Below, one piece after another: positions 35,340-43,321 of a DNA stretch of 50,913 bases (position 1 is the stretch's first letter; each line of letters starts with the position of its first letter). The stretch is from contig JAVBIX010000046.1 of NCBI GenBank assembly GCA_030756895.1, positions 1 through 50,913 of the forward strand. The letters run 5' to 3'. The notes under the pieces are model-generated. The model saw only the letters and a list, made by a program, of their open reading frames with translations, was not told the origin of the DNA and ran no database searches. The translations under genes were made by a program, and so were the position numbers. The DNA comes from Synechococcus sp. SP2 MAG. GTDB taxonomy: Bacteria; Cyanobacteriota; Cyanobacteriia; PCC-6307; Cyanobiaceae.

Positions 35340-36406
35340 GATGAGCGCTCTCGACCCAGGGTTGGCGTGGGCAAGGGCGGCTGCTGTGGCTGGAGACGAC
35401 CCAGCATCGATTCCAGAGGACGGATGCCACTGAGCTCTCGACTACCAAGCTTGCGCCAGAGGCTTCGGCCCAGGACGAGCTGGGTTTGCTGCGACTTGAA
35501 TCCACAACGCTGAACGATGGCCTGGAGACGGGAATCATCCTCATCAACCAGGAGTTCAGGGGTTGGTTGAAGTCGGGACAAGCGAGCCAGAGCGGGAGGC
35601 AAGGCATCCTTGAGGCGGTCATCCCAGGCCAAACCACGCAACAGTTCAAGCCTTGGTCTGGCAAAGCCAGAGGGTCTGGCAACAAGTCCTGCAATCACCT
35701 GATTTTGATCAGAATCAATCTGCTCTAAGAGGCCGCAACCCTTCGAGCGTTGATCGACAAGGTCTTGCCATTGGCGATCAAGAATTTGGCGATGTTGCGT
35801 TGAACAACAGGCTTGCTCAAGAGCGAGCAGTTGTCTTGCGGTGCTGTTGTCGAGAGCGCTCCAACGACAATGAGGTGGCATCTCGGAGGGTGGTGTCCCT
35901 GAGATGGTGGACGGATCAAGCCGCCAAACCCCAAACCTCTTGAGCGGTTGAAATCCCAGTTCACGGGCCAAATCAAGCTGGTCTTGATCGTTGCTGTCGC
36001 AGCGGATCAACCAACTCTGGGAACGGGCGACCCCATCGGTAAGTGCTTCATGAAGCAACGTCCGAATCACAGAAATTCTGCTCGTACCCGCTGCTTCTTG
36101 CCGTTCCTCGAGTTCGAGCTGCCAACAGCTGCTACGGCGGTTCAGAGAGCGCAAAACCACAAGAGAGAGCAATCGATCAGCTCTTGGTTCGTCTTGCTCA
36201 ACAGCGACGAGGACCCTCAGCTTGCGGAGCAGCCAGGTCTGAAGGATCAGGGCCTGAGGTTGATCGACCCATTGGTTCGATGAACTGATCTGAGCAGACG
36301 TGAACAGCAATCGCAAATGGGCTGCGTTGAGAGCTTCCACCCGAGGAGAGCTGCCGGATGCTTGATCCACATCGCGTCCGCTGTAGATCATTAATGTATC
36401 GCTCAC
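35336..36406 (-). CDS. Hypothetical protein with GNAT-like halves (356 aa)
   Basis: Not firmly recognised. Two regions end in a motif resembling the last helix-strand of GNAT acetyltransferases: ARELGFQPLKRFGVWRLD near residue 160 and VQRCGFKSQQTQLVLGRSLW near residue 310. This suggests two related domains, each with a basic, Arg-rich character. No acetyl-CoA loop (R/Q-x-x-G-x-G/A) is clearly visible, so any enzymatic role is uncertain. The start is ATG 36406 (Met at 36391 also possible). It overlaps ruvX by four bases and lies 17 bases behind the CofE-like gene. Confidence 0.7.
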   Translation of the reverse strand: MSDTLMIYSGRDVDQASGSSPRVEALNAAHLRLLFTSAQISSSNQWVDQPQALILQTWLLRKLRVLVAVEQDEPRADRLLSLVVLRSLNRRSSCWQLELEERQEAAGTSRISVIRTLLHEALTDGVARSQSWLIRCDSNDQDQLDLARELGFQPLKRFGVWRLDPSTISGTPPSEMPPHCRWSALDNSTARQLLALEQACCSTQHRQILDRQWQDLVDQRSKGCGLLEQIDSDQNQVIAGLVARPSGFARPRLELLRGLAWDDRLKDALPPALARLSRLQPTPELLVDEDDSRLQAIVQRCGFKSQQTQLVLGRSLWRKLGSRELSGIRPLESMLGRLQPQQPPLPTPTLGRERSS

Positions 36407-36423
36407 CTGGAGCAGCCGAGGAT

Positions 36424-37590
36424 TTAGGCAGGTCGAACCAACACAAGGGGGGTCCGCTCGTTGGCATTGCCAGCAGGGTTTGGCTTCAGAGCACGGTGAA
36501 GCAACGCTTCATCGCAACCACGACTAGAAGCCAGCACTTTGACCCGACCTAAATCATTGACATCAACGATTGCCACCGAAACACCAAGCGTCTCAGCGGC
36601 AGCATTACAAAGCTCTGCAGGAGAGTCCGGACCAAGAACGATGGTTTGGTCATAAGGAGGTGTTGTGCCAGTGATGTCGTCAATTAGTCGTGCTTGGTCA
36701 CCAGCCAGTCGGTAAAACCAACCCTTCTGACCCACGAGTTTTAAAACGAACCCCACACTCCAAGCGACCAGAACGCGTGTTGGACCAACCTGGTCGATCA
36801 ATGTTTGAAGGCCACAGGCTGTTGCCAGGCTGCTCGTGGGATGAAACACACGACACAGCAAACGAGCAATCCAACTTGGCTGGACAGTGGAGGGATGAGC
36901 GTATCGGCCCTGAATCACAGCAACAGGAGTTTCCCCGATCGTGAGGACATCTCCAGGCTGAATCAGTCCACCTGCGTAGTGCCTCAGCACATCAACCGTG
37001 TCATCCAAGGGACCCAGCAAATGCGTTTTGATGGGCAAAACCACGCACCCATCTCCTTGGCGGAATGAAGTATCAGCAAGCTGGATCGGTTCGGGTTGAC
37101 GGGTTGGAACAACCATCCCTTGACGGCGATGTAAGCGGCCAAACGGTCCGTAATTCACCCAGTGCACATCAACCCAAACGCTGTCGACGCGATCGTTGAT
37201 CACGACCTCTTGATCCGAACTGAATGTGAGTTGCACCTTCACCTGGGTGCTCTTACGGCCCTTCACGATGTAAGCGGCCCAATATCCATCCGGGCGGGCC
37301 TCCTCATCAGGATGATGCGCTGTGATTTTGGTTTGGACCTTGACGGAATTCAGGTCACTATTCCCGAGCAATGTGGGTTCCACTCCAAGCTCTGGCACCA
37401 TCACTTCCATGCGCTGATGGGGATTAGTGATCGTCAACCAACCCTCAACAACGAGGCTCTTTGGCGTGTGTTGCACTTGCCAATCGTGGGCGCGTAATTG
37501 AAGAGGTGACGAAGGCCTGAGCCTATGCCGCGCCTCAATCCAAAGCACACCGATGCCGAGCAGGAGCAAGATCAGCAGCAGCGTGCACAT
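36424..37590 (-). CDS. F420-0:gamma-glutamyl ligase-like membrane protein (CofE-like)
   Basis: An N-terminal membrane helix (TLLLILLLLGIGVLWIEA) is followed by about 150 residues of beta-rich sequence, then a domain resembling CofE: PIKTHLLGPLDDTVDVLRHY, IQPGDVLTIGETPVAVIQGRY and DDITGTTPPYDQTIVLGPDSP. CofE adds glutamate to coenzyme F420, a cofactor not generally reported from marine Synechococcus, so this protein may use another substrate or serve a structural role. The start is ATG 37590. It is one of several unnamed proteins between the Fur-family gene and ruvX. Confidence 0.7.
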   Translation of the reverse strand: MCTLLLILLLLGIGVLWIEARHRLRPSSPLQLRAHDWQVQHTPKSLVVEGWLTITNPHQRMEVMVPELGVEPTLLGNSDLNSVKVQTKITAHHPDEEARPDGYWAAYIVKGRKSTQVKVQLTFSSDQEVVINDRVDSVWVDVHWVNYGPFGRLHRRQGMVVPTRQPEPIQLADTSFRQGDGCVVLPIKTHLLGPLDDTVDVLRHYAGGLIQPGDVLTIGETPVAVIQGRYAHPSTVQPSWIARLLCRVFHPTSSLATACGLQTLIDQVGPTRVLVAWSVGFVLKLVGQKGWFYRLAGDQARLIDDITGTTPPYDQTIVLGPDSPAELCNAAAETLGVSVAIVDVNDLGRVKVLASSRGCDEALLHRALKPNPAGNANERTPLVLVRPA

Positions 37591-37649
37591 AGGAAAACGG
37601 TCAGCCGACCGGAAACAATCAAGCAGCGTAAAGCGTTCCTGTGGATTGA

Positions 37650-38186
37650 TCAGCGCGACATCACTTCTGTATTGAGCTCGTTAAAACTGATTGTGATGCT
37701 GCCCTGGGCAGGTGCCTCAATTCCAGTGGCTGCGCTGATGGCAGCATTAATGACTTCAAGAGGTACCTGTCCGTCCTCATCGAGCAGAACCGTGCCCTCG
37801 CCATCGATGACGACAACCTGCGGAATGGTGCCATGCCAGTAGGTCGCTGGATCGGATCGATCTTGGCTGTCATCCCCCTGAAAGGCATCGGTGGTGAAGG
37901 GCAACAGTTCCACCTCACGCCCCCACAAACGCTGCAGTTCAGATACAACAGGCGCAAAAATCTTGCTGGTACTGCTGTCATCTAAGTAGTAGACGATCAC
38001 GATGGTGCGCTCTTTATCTAAAGCGTCCTTCAGGGTTGTAGCGGGTGGGACCAGCGATCCATTGCCTGCGTACAACGCAAAAATATTGCCGTCGTAACTA
38101 TCGGTGTCCCTGGCTGCCTCGGCTGGGCTTGCAATCAGCAGCAAGCACAATCCCGCAGCGAATAGAGAACGCAGGACCGGGCGCAT
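37650..38186 (-). CDS. Exported thioredoxin-like protein without a CxxC motif
   Basis: A signal peptide (VLRSLFAAGLCLLLIASPAEA, cleavage near residue 24) exports a thioredoxin-fold domain, so it acts in the thylakoid lumen or periplasm. The fold is seen in KERTIVIVYYLDDSSTSKIF, then APVVSELQRLW and GTIPQVVVIDGEGTVLLDEDG with the cis-proline. The position normally held by CxxC has SSTS, so it cannot act as a dithiol oxidoreductase. ATG 38186 is used; ATGs at 38204 and 38228 are in frame but lengthen the signal. It lies between the CofE-like and DUF3685 genes on the same strand. Confidence 0.75.
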   Translation of the reverse strand: MRPVLRSLFAAGLCLLLIASPAEAARDTDSYDGNIFALYAGNGSLVPPATTLKDALDKERTIVIVYYLDDSSTSKIFAPVVSELQRLWGREVELLPFTTDAFQGDDSQDRSDPATYWHGTIPQVVVIDGEGTVLLDEDGQVPLEVINAAISAATGIEAPAQGSITISFNELNTEVMSR

Positions 38187-38242
38187 GATGCTGAGCAAAG
38201 GCATGGTGCTGAACAGTGGATGCAGCATTCTGACCGCTTGGA

Positions 38243-39880
38243 TCAGCTGCGGTTGAAGCTGCGGCCCATCCCTTGAGCGATACCTCGACCCACCAGTCCG
38301 ATCGCTCGACCAATCACTTGGGTCAGGACCACCGCAAACAGATCACCCACTTTGCGGACGAGAAGTTGAACCTGAGGAGCCAGGGCATCCCGCGCCTCTA
38401 ACAGAAGAGCAACCTGTTGTTGCCACCAGCCAAGACGACGCAACTCTTCGTCCCTGGGTTCCATTAGCAGCAGCGGTGCGATCGTTCCATCGTTGAGCTG
38501 ATAAAGAAGCCGCTGGCTTTCGTACAAGCGAATCGGACGTTGAATCCAGGTTTGCCAGCGAGATTGAGTGTTGAGTTGGTTGCGAAGTCGTTCCAGCTCT
38601 CGGGTGGAAATCAAACGTTGATCTAATAAGTAGCGTCTTAACTCAGGCCAATCTCCGCAAACACCAAGAAGCTCAGAACCAATCAGTTCGGCTGTGCGCA
38701 CCAACCAATTGCTCACCAACGTTTCGAGCTGCAGCAACGCGCGGGGATCATCGGCAGGCAGCAGCTGCCCATCCACCAAAACGGGCTGGTCGTCAAGAAA
38801 AGGAGCAAGCATCCGCTTTGGATTCGGCAGTTCCTCATCGATGTCTTCGAGCTCTGTGTTGAGAAGCAGGTGATCGGCCACGCCACTTAGCTCCTCTCCC
38901 AGGGGAAGGCGCACGTAATGGCCCGCCATCGTGCACAAAGCCTGCTTGCGCAATTCCGGTTGCAGAGCCTGCCAGTGCTCTGAGAGAGCGCGATCTGATC
39001 GCTTTTCGGCTGAAGCCTGCTGATCCAAGCGCAACCTTTGCAGCACGGCGCTGAGCTGTCGCAACAGGGCAAGCAAGAGCTCGCGTCGTCGCTCAGGGTG
39101 AAGACCTTCAATCGCCAGCATCTGACCGGTGGCGTTGCTTAAACCTCCCGTCACCGCCATTTCCAGGCGCTGATGAATGGCATCCCACACCGCAGCTCCA
39201 TTTCTCTCTTTTAACTGAATCGACGTTCCTGACGGTTCATTGAAGGGAGACGATTGCTGGAGAGGAAGAGCACCTTCAAGCCCTAGTTGCAATGGACCCC
39301 AAAGCCAGAGCAACAGCTGACGCGCACTGCTCAATTCACGAGAGCGACCCTCAAGCATGAATCGCAACAGTGAATTCTCTGGTGGTGGGTTCAAGAGGAC
39401 CTCGATCATGCGCAGGTCCTGATTGATTTGCTGAAGCCCAGTCATCAACAACCAGGGACCCAGCCCTGGTGACTGAAACGATCCAAACGTCTCGGACGAT
39501 GCATGCGCCGTCAGTTCGACCACCCTGCCCCCAGACAGCAGAGTTTCAATGCTCTGCTGCAATTGCGCGAGATCAGGATCTTGAAGCAATCCCGCGCAAC
39601 CCAAGGAAAGAAGCTCTGTGGGATCGCAAGGAAGCTTCGCAGGAAGCAACAGCAACAGTGGAGCTGCCCCCCAACGGCTTTGAAGTTTCAAAACCTCAAG
39701 CTGGAGCAGTGCCGGCGATGCAATTGTTTCGATGGACCAGATCACAAGATCAGGTTGTCCATCCAGCTGATTCGTGGAAACGGATATCTCAAACTCTTTG
39801 TTGCCAGCAAGCCCCGACAAAAGAGATTCAGCAAGCAAATTCCTTGCGATAAGCAAAATCTTGTTTGGAATCCCGTTCAC
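38243..39880 (-). CDS. DUF3685 / Ycf55-like protein
   Basis: Related to the DUF3685 family (Ycf55 in red-algal plastids), whose function is not established. From a GTG at 39880 it is 545 residues; a GTG at 39943 is also in frame. The N-terminal 120 residues look like a degenerate response-regulator receiver (NKILLIARNLLAESLLSGL, PDLVIWSI, SLGCAGLLQDPD, with the phosphoacceptor region not conserved). The larger rest is alpha-helical, with MLEGRSRELSSARQLLLWLW and many Leu and Arg. The C-terminus carries a glycine-rich amphipathic end, VIGRAIGLVGRGIAQGMGRS. It directly follows the Fur-family gene. Confidence 0.78.
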   Translation of the reverse strand: MNGIPNKILLIARNLLAESLLSGLAGNKEFEISVSTNQLDGQPDLVIWSIETIASPALLQLEVLKLQSRWGAAPLLLLLPAKLPCDPTELLSLGCAGLLQDPDLAQLQQSIETLLSGGRVVELTAHASSETFGSFQSPGLGPWLLMTGLQQINQDLRMIEVLLNPPPENSLLRFMLEGRSRELSSARQLLLWLWGPLQLGLEGALPLQQSSPFNEPSGTSIQLKERNGAAVWDAIHQRLEMAVTGGLSNATGQMLAIEGLHPERRRELLLALLRQLSAVLQRLRLDQQASAEKRSDRALSEHWQALQPELRKQALCTMAGHYVRLPLGEELSGVADHLLLNTELEDIDEELPNPKRMLAPFLDDQPVLVDGQLLPADDPRALLQLETLVSNWLVRTAELIGSELLGVCGDWPELRRYLLDQRLISTRELERLRNQLNTQSRWQTWIQRPIRLYESQRLLYQLNDGTIAPLLLMEPRDEELRRLGWWQQQVALLLEARDALAPQVQLLVRKVGDLFAVVLTQVIGRAIGLVGRGIAQGMGRSFNRS

Positions 39881-39949
39881 CGCTGTAATCCGTCCCTCAC
39901 GAATGATCGCAGGGAAATGGTGAAGGAGCAAATGCTCCAACACGAATCA

Positions 39950-40414
39950 TCAGTGGACATCTAACGCTGTTGGACGTCCACTGAGTTGAAGGGTGTAGGC
40001 CTCAATTGTGTAGCCAGTTCGCTCTTCGATTTCCCGCACGAGTTCATCAGGCAGTTGAACATCGAGGTCCTCGATTCGTCCGCTCTCGAGGCAGGTGAGA
40101 TGACTGTGGGGGTCACTTCGGTAGCCATAAAGACGACCACTCGCCCGATCCAGACATTCGATCACGCCAGCTCTCTGGAGAGCTTCGAGATTTTGGTACA
40201 CCGAGGTGTGACCAATCCGTCTCCCCTGATCATTCAATTTTTCAAAAATATCCCTCGCGCTCAAATGGCTGGCTTCAGTCCACAGCAGATCAAGGACCAT
40301 CCGCCTCTGCTGACTCAAGCGCATCCCAAGCTTCCGGCACAACTCAAAAGTGGCTTGGAGTCCACTGGAAGCAGTGGACAAATCCGAACTTAGATGGGTG
40401 CTACTAACCGCCAC
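39950..40414 (-). CDS. Fur-family transcriptional regulator
   Basis: A metal-dependent DNA-binding regulator of the Fur/PerR/Zur family, 154 residues from a GTG start at 40414. The winged helix is clear: MRLSQQRRMVLDLLW, HLSARDIFEKL, IGHTSVYQNLEALQRAGVI and YRSDPHSHLTCLESGRIEDL, followed by the dimerisation end. The typical CxxC pairs that hold the structural zinc are absent; one cysteine remains in LTCLESG. Which metal or signal it senses cannot be read. The long minus-strand run begins with this gene, and a TAAT-N8-ATTA palindrome sits just upstream. Confidence 0.92.
   Translation of the reverse strand: MAVSSTHLSSDLSTASSGLQATFELCRKLGMRLSQQRRMVLDLLWTEASHLSARDIFEKLNDQGRRIGHTSVYQNLEALQRAGVIECLDRASGRLYGYRSDPHSHLTCLESGRIEDLDVQLPDELVREIEERTGYTIEAYTLQLSGRPTALDVH
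39951..39983. repeat. Inverted 8-mer pair at the 3' end of the Fur-family gene
   Basis: CAGTGGAC (39951-39958) and GTCCACTG (39976-39983) can form an 8-bp stem with a 17-base loop just at the stop codon of the Fur-family gene. The same two 8-mers occur again as an inverted pair near the gene's 5' end, at 40360-40379. Confidence 0.6.
40360..40379. repeat. Inverted 8-mer pair near the 5' end of the Fur-family gene
   Basis: GTCCACTG (40360-40367), four bases, then CAGTGGAC (40372-40379): a perfect 8-bp inverted repeat inside codons 13-18 of the Fur-family gene. It repeats the pair found at the gene's 3' end. Confidence 0.6.
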
Positions 40415-40430
40415 TAATGCAATTTTATTA
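40415..40430. promoter_or_regulatory. Fur-box-like palindrome
   Basis: TAATGCAATTTTATTA is an AT-rich dyad (TAAT at one end, ATTA at the other, AATT in the centre) directly upstream of the regulator's start. Its place and base composition fit autoregulation by a Fur-type protein, but it is only a partial match to known Fur boxes. Confidence 0.4.
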
Positions 40431-40504
40431 ATGACATCTTAAAACCCTATTCAAGACTTCGTTGAACACAAGGAGCCGCCAGGGTTCCAATGAATTCATT
40501 CGTA

Positions 40505-41275
40505 TCAAGCGATTGTGCGGCTTTGATCAGTCAAAGGGTCTTGAAGGCGGCCCTCCGCCATCGCCTCGATGGCTTCATGCAAATCGACGCGACCGTCATA
40601 GAGCGCTCGACCCACGATCACTCCCTCCACACCAAGGGGTTCCAGGGCGAGTAGCGAAAGCAGATCTGCCATGCACCCCACGCCTCCAGAGGCGATCACA
40701 GGCACCTCACTCGCTTGAGCCATGGCGCGCAAGGCTTCGAGATTCGGCCCAGCCAACGTGCCATCGGTTGCGATGTCAGTGCTGATGATGGCCGCGATCC
40801 CCGCGACACTGAACCGCTGAGCCAGAGCCGTGGCTTCCACGGTGCTCTCCTCGATCCATCCACGCGTGGCGACAAAACCGTTGCGTGCATCGATGCCCAC
40901 CACAATTTTGTGAGGATGACGGCCGGCAAGCTCCATCACCAACTCGGGATTCTCAATCGCCACGGTGCCGAGAATGACTCGATCCAGTCCACAGCTGAGC
41001 AGCTCTTCAGCCCGCTCCAACGACCGCACTCCGCCACCCAGTTGCACGGGAATGGATAACTCTTTGGCAATCAAGCGCACCGCTTGATCATTGCTGGGCT
41101 CTCCGCTTCGAGCACCATCGAGATCCACTAGATGAAGTCGGGTTGCACCCTGTTTGACCCACTGTTGAGCCTGCGCCAGTGGGTCGTCGCTAAAGCGCGT
41201 GACCTGGTCGTAGTCGCCCTGATGCAAACGAACACAGCTGCCCTGCAACAGGTCAATGGCGGGAATGATCTCCAT
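40505..41275 (-). CDS. hisA: Phosphoribosylformimino-AICAR isomerase
   Basis: Fourth-step enzyme of histidine synthesis (ProFAR isomerase). From ATG 41275 (MEIIPAIDLLQGSCVRLHQGDYDQ) it has 256 residues. The TIM barrel holds the two phosphate sites: IPVQLGGGVRSLERAEELL and VIASGGVGCMADLLSL, with the catalytic Asp in IPAIDLL and the second Asp in ISTDIATDGTLAGPN. An in-frame upstream start at 41407 overlaps the divergent gene and is rejected. Confidence 0.95.
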   Translation of the reverse strand: MEIIPAIDLLQGSCVRLHQGDYDQVTRFSDDPLAQAQQWVKQGATRLHLVDLDGARSGEPSNDQAVRLIAKELSIPVQLGGGVRSLERAEELLSCGLDRVILGTVAIENPELVMELAGRHPHKIVVGIDARNGFVATRGWIEESTVEATALAQRFSVAGIAAIISTDIATDGTLAGPNLEALRAMAQASEVPVIASGGVGCMADLLSLLALEPLGVEGVIVGRALYDGRVDLHEAIEAMAEGRLQDPLTDQSRTIA

Positions 41276-41381
41276 GACGCCGGTGGCACGTTTCTCTCTC
41301 CCCATCCTGCAGGCCGGGGGGCAAGCCTGATGTCTGCTGTTGAATGGCCGCGCTTCAATGGCTGGGTTGAGCGCCTTGCTG

Positions 41382-42305
41382 ATGAAAATTCTCGTAATGG
41401 GTGGCACCCGCTTTGTTGGGAAGCCATTGGTGGCAAGGCTTCAAGGCCAGGGCCATGCACTCACCCTGTTCACACGAGGTCGACTTCCCTCACCCGAAGG
41501 AGTGGAGTCAATCCAAGGAGATCGCAGCGTTGATGCCGATCTTGACCAACTCAAGGGACGCGACTTTGAGGTGATCATCGACAGCTCAGGGCGCAGTTTG
41601 GACGACAGTCGTCGCGTCTTAGCGGTGACAGGCACCCCGACGCATCGCTTTCTGTATGTGAGTTCCGCTGGGGTCTATGCCGGCTCAACGCAGTGGCCGT
41701 TGGATGAAACAGCCCCGATCGATCCCGCCAGTCGACATTCAGGCAAGGCCGATACCGAACAATGGCTTCAAGCGCAGGGGATTCCCTTCACCAGCTTCCG
41801 TCCCACGTACATCGTGGGGCCTGGGAATTACAACCCAGTAGAGCGCTGGTTCTTTGACCGAATCGTGAATAATCGACCGATTCCCATTCCAGGATCAGGT
41901 GAGACCATCACCCAAATCGGCCACGCTGAAGACCTGGCTGAGGCCATGGCTCGCTCGCTTGAGGTGGATGCAGCTAGCAATCGGATCTACAACTGCAGCG
42001 CAAGCCGGGGCATCACCTTCCGTGGATTGATCGAGGCGGCAGCCGTGGCCTGTGGCCGAGACCCCAAGGGATTGGATTTACGACCGTTTAACCCCAGTGG
42101 ACTGGATCCCAAAGCGCGCAAGGCTTTTCCTCTGAGGCTCAGTCACTTTTTAACCGACACCACTCGCGTTAGGCGAGAACTGGCATGGGAACCACGGTTT
42201 GATGCCCCTGCCGCACTCGTTGACAGCTATCAACGGGAGTACAAAGGCCAGCCCACATCCGATCCTGACTTCAGCGCTGACCAGGCTCTGATCGGTGAGG
42301 CTTGA
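41382..42305 (+). CDS. NAD-dependent epimerase, CSP41-like
   Basis: A short-chain dehydrogenase/epimerase fold protein of 307 residues from ATG 41382. The Rossmann motif MKILVMGGTRFVGKPLVARL opens it. SSAGVYA stands at the usual Ser-Tyr region, and FRPTYIVGPGNYNPVERWFFDRI follows. This pattern is that of chloroplast CSP41 proteins (RNA-binding, linked to plastid ribosomes and transcription) and their cyanobacterial relatives. The Tyr-Lys pair of active epimerases is not clear, as in CSP41. Its 3' end overlaps the convergent pgsA by 35 bases. Confidence 0.87.
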   Translation: MKILVMGGTRFVGKPLVARLQGQGHALTLFTRGRLPSPEGVESIQGDRSVDADLDQLKGRDFEVIIDSSGRSLDDSRRVLAVTGTPTHRFLYVSSAGVYAGSTQWPLDETAPIDPASRHSGKADTEQWLQAQGIPFTSFRPTYIVGPGNYNPVERWFFDRIVNNRPIPIPGSGETITQIGHAEDLAEAMARSLEVDAASNRIYNCSASRGITFRGLIEAAAVACGRDPKGLDLRPFNPSGLDPKARKAFPLRLSHFLTDTTRVRRELAWEPRFDAPAALVDSYQREYKGQPTSDPDFSADQALIGEA

Positions 42306-42819
42306 GATAGCCCCAGGCTGACCACAACGCCAAAAACAACGAAGGCCAAAACAAACCCACACCAACCCCTCTTAAACCCTGAACCAGTGCTGGACCACCC
42401 CATAGAGGGGGCCAAAGCATGAGAGCAAGACTGAGGAATTGGAGGATTGTTTTGGCTTTCCCTGCAGCGGAGGCTGGTGCACCATCACGACTGCTGCCAC
42501 GCCAGCCCGAGATCAGTAATTCACGGGCGAGCAACAACCAGACAGCCCAAACCGGAAGGATTCCCTCTGACGCCAACCAGATCAGAGGAGCACTGATCAA
42601 CAACTTGTCAGCGAGAGGGTCCAGCCGAGCTCCCCATGTGCTGCCACCACCGGCACGTCGCGCCAACCAGCCATCCGCTGCATCGCTCCAGCCTCCAATC
42701 AGCAATAACCACCAAGCCAACGCGTCGTAATCCGTCGCCAAGGCGAGAAGAAGCGGGAGTCCCATCAGGGCTCGAGCCAGGGTGAGTCGATCAGCCCAGA
42801 GGCGCCAGGGAGAGATCAA
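42271..42819 (-). CDS. pgsA: CDP-diacylglycerol--glycerol-3-phosphate phosphatidyltransferase
   Basis: An integral membrane CDP-alcohol phosphatidyltransferase of 182 residues. It carries the family signature with its acidic residues: Asp46 and Asp49 in DAADGWLARR, then Asp67 and Asp71 in GARLDPLADK. In cyanobacteria the likely product is phosphatidylglycerol phosphate, needed for PG, an essential photosystem lipid; other CDP-alcohol transferases share the motif. About five to six hydrophobic helices flank the site. The start is ATG 42819; the end overlaps the CSP41-like gene. Confidence 0.9.
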   Translation of the reverse strand: MISPWRLWADRLTLARALMGLPLLLALATDYDALAWWLLLIGGWSDAADGWLARRAGGGSTWGARLDPLADKLLISAPLIWLASEGILPVWAVWLLLARELLISGWRGSSRDGAPASAAGKAKTILQFLSLALMLWPPLWGGPALVQGLRGVGVGLFWPSLFLALWSAWGYLKPHRSEPGQR

Positions 42820-42850
42820 GGCTCAGAATGCATTGAGATGAGTGGATTCC

Positions 42851-43321
42851 ATGGTGCTTCAGCAGACGGTGAAAGAGGTGATGTCATCGCCCGTATTGAC
42901 TGTGACACCAGAAACGGCATTAAAAGATGCCGTGAGTCTGCTGAGCGATCACCACATCAGTGGCCTACCGGTGGTGGATCAGAACGGAATTCTGATCGGT
43001 GAGCTCACCGAGCAAGACCTCATGGTGCGTGAAAGCGGAGTGGATGCTGGCCCTTACGTGATGCTGTTGGACAGCGTTATTTATCTGAAGAATCCGCTCA
43101 ACTGGGACAAGCAGGTCCATCAAGTGCTGGGCACCACGGTGGCCGATCTGATGGGACGTGACCTTCACAGCTGCACAGAGAATCTCCCTCTACCAAAAGC
43201 CGCATCATTGCTGCATGAACGCAGCACTCAGCGACTGATTGTGGTGGACGACAACAAACATCCCGTGGGTGTGTTGACACGGGGTGACATCGTCCGAGCC
43301 TTGGCCTCAGGGCAGCCTTAG
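42851..43321 (+). CDS. CBS-domain pair protein
   Basis: A 156-residue protein made of two CBS domains: VMSSPVLTVTPETALKDAV with ISGLPVVDQNGILIGELTEQDL, and LMGRDLHSCTENLPLPKAASLL with RLIVVDDNKHPVGVLTRGDIV. CBS pairs bind adenosine nucleotides or similar ligands and are regulatory; no catalytic domain is attached, so the partner is unknown. ATG 42851 is used (a GTG at 42842 lies three codons earlier). The middle linker of about 30 residues between the domains, with AGPYVMLLDSVIYLKNP, is a feature of a plant/cyanobacterial group. Confidence 0.88.
   Translation: MVLQQTVKEVMSSPVLTVTPETALKDAVSLLSDHHISGLPVVDQNGILIGELTEQDLMVRESGVDAGPYVMLLDSVIYLKNPLNWDKQVHQVLGTTVADLMGRDLHSCTENLPLPKAASLLHERSTQRLIVVDDNKHPVGVLTRGDIVRALASGQP

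Noticed and set aside
39881-39943. Upstream GTG for the DUF3685 protein
   Set aside because: Possible, but the added residues are not receiver-like and the inner GTG gives the usual beginning; noted in the entry.
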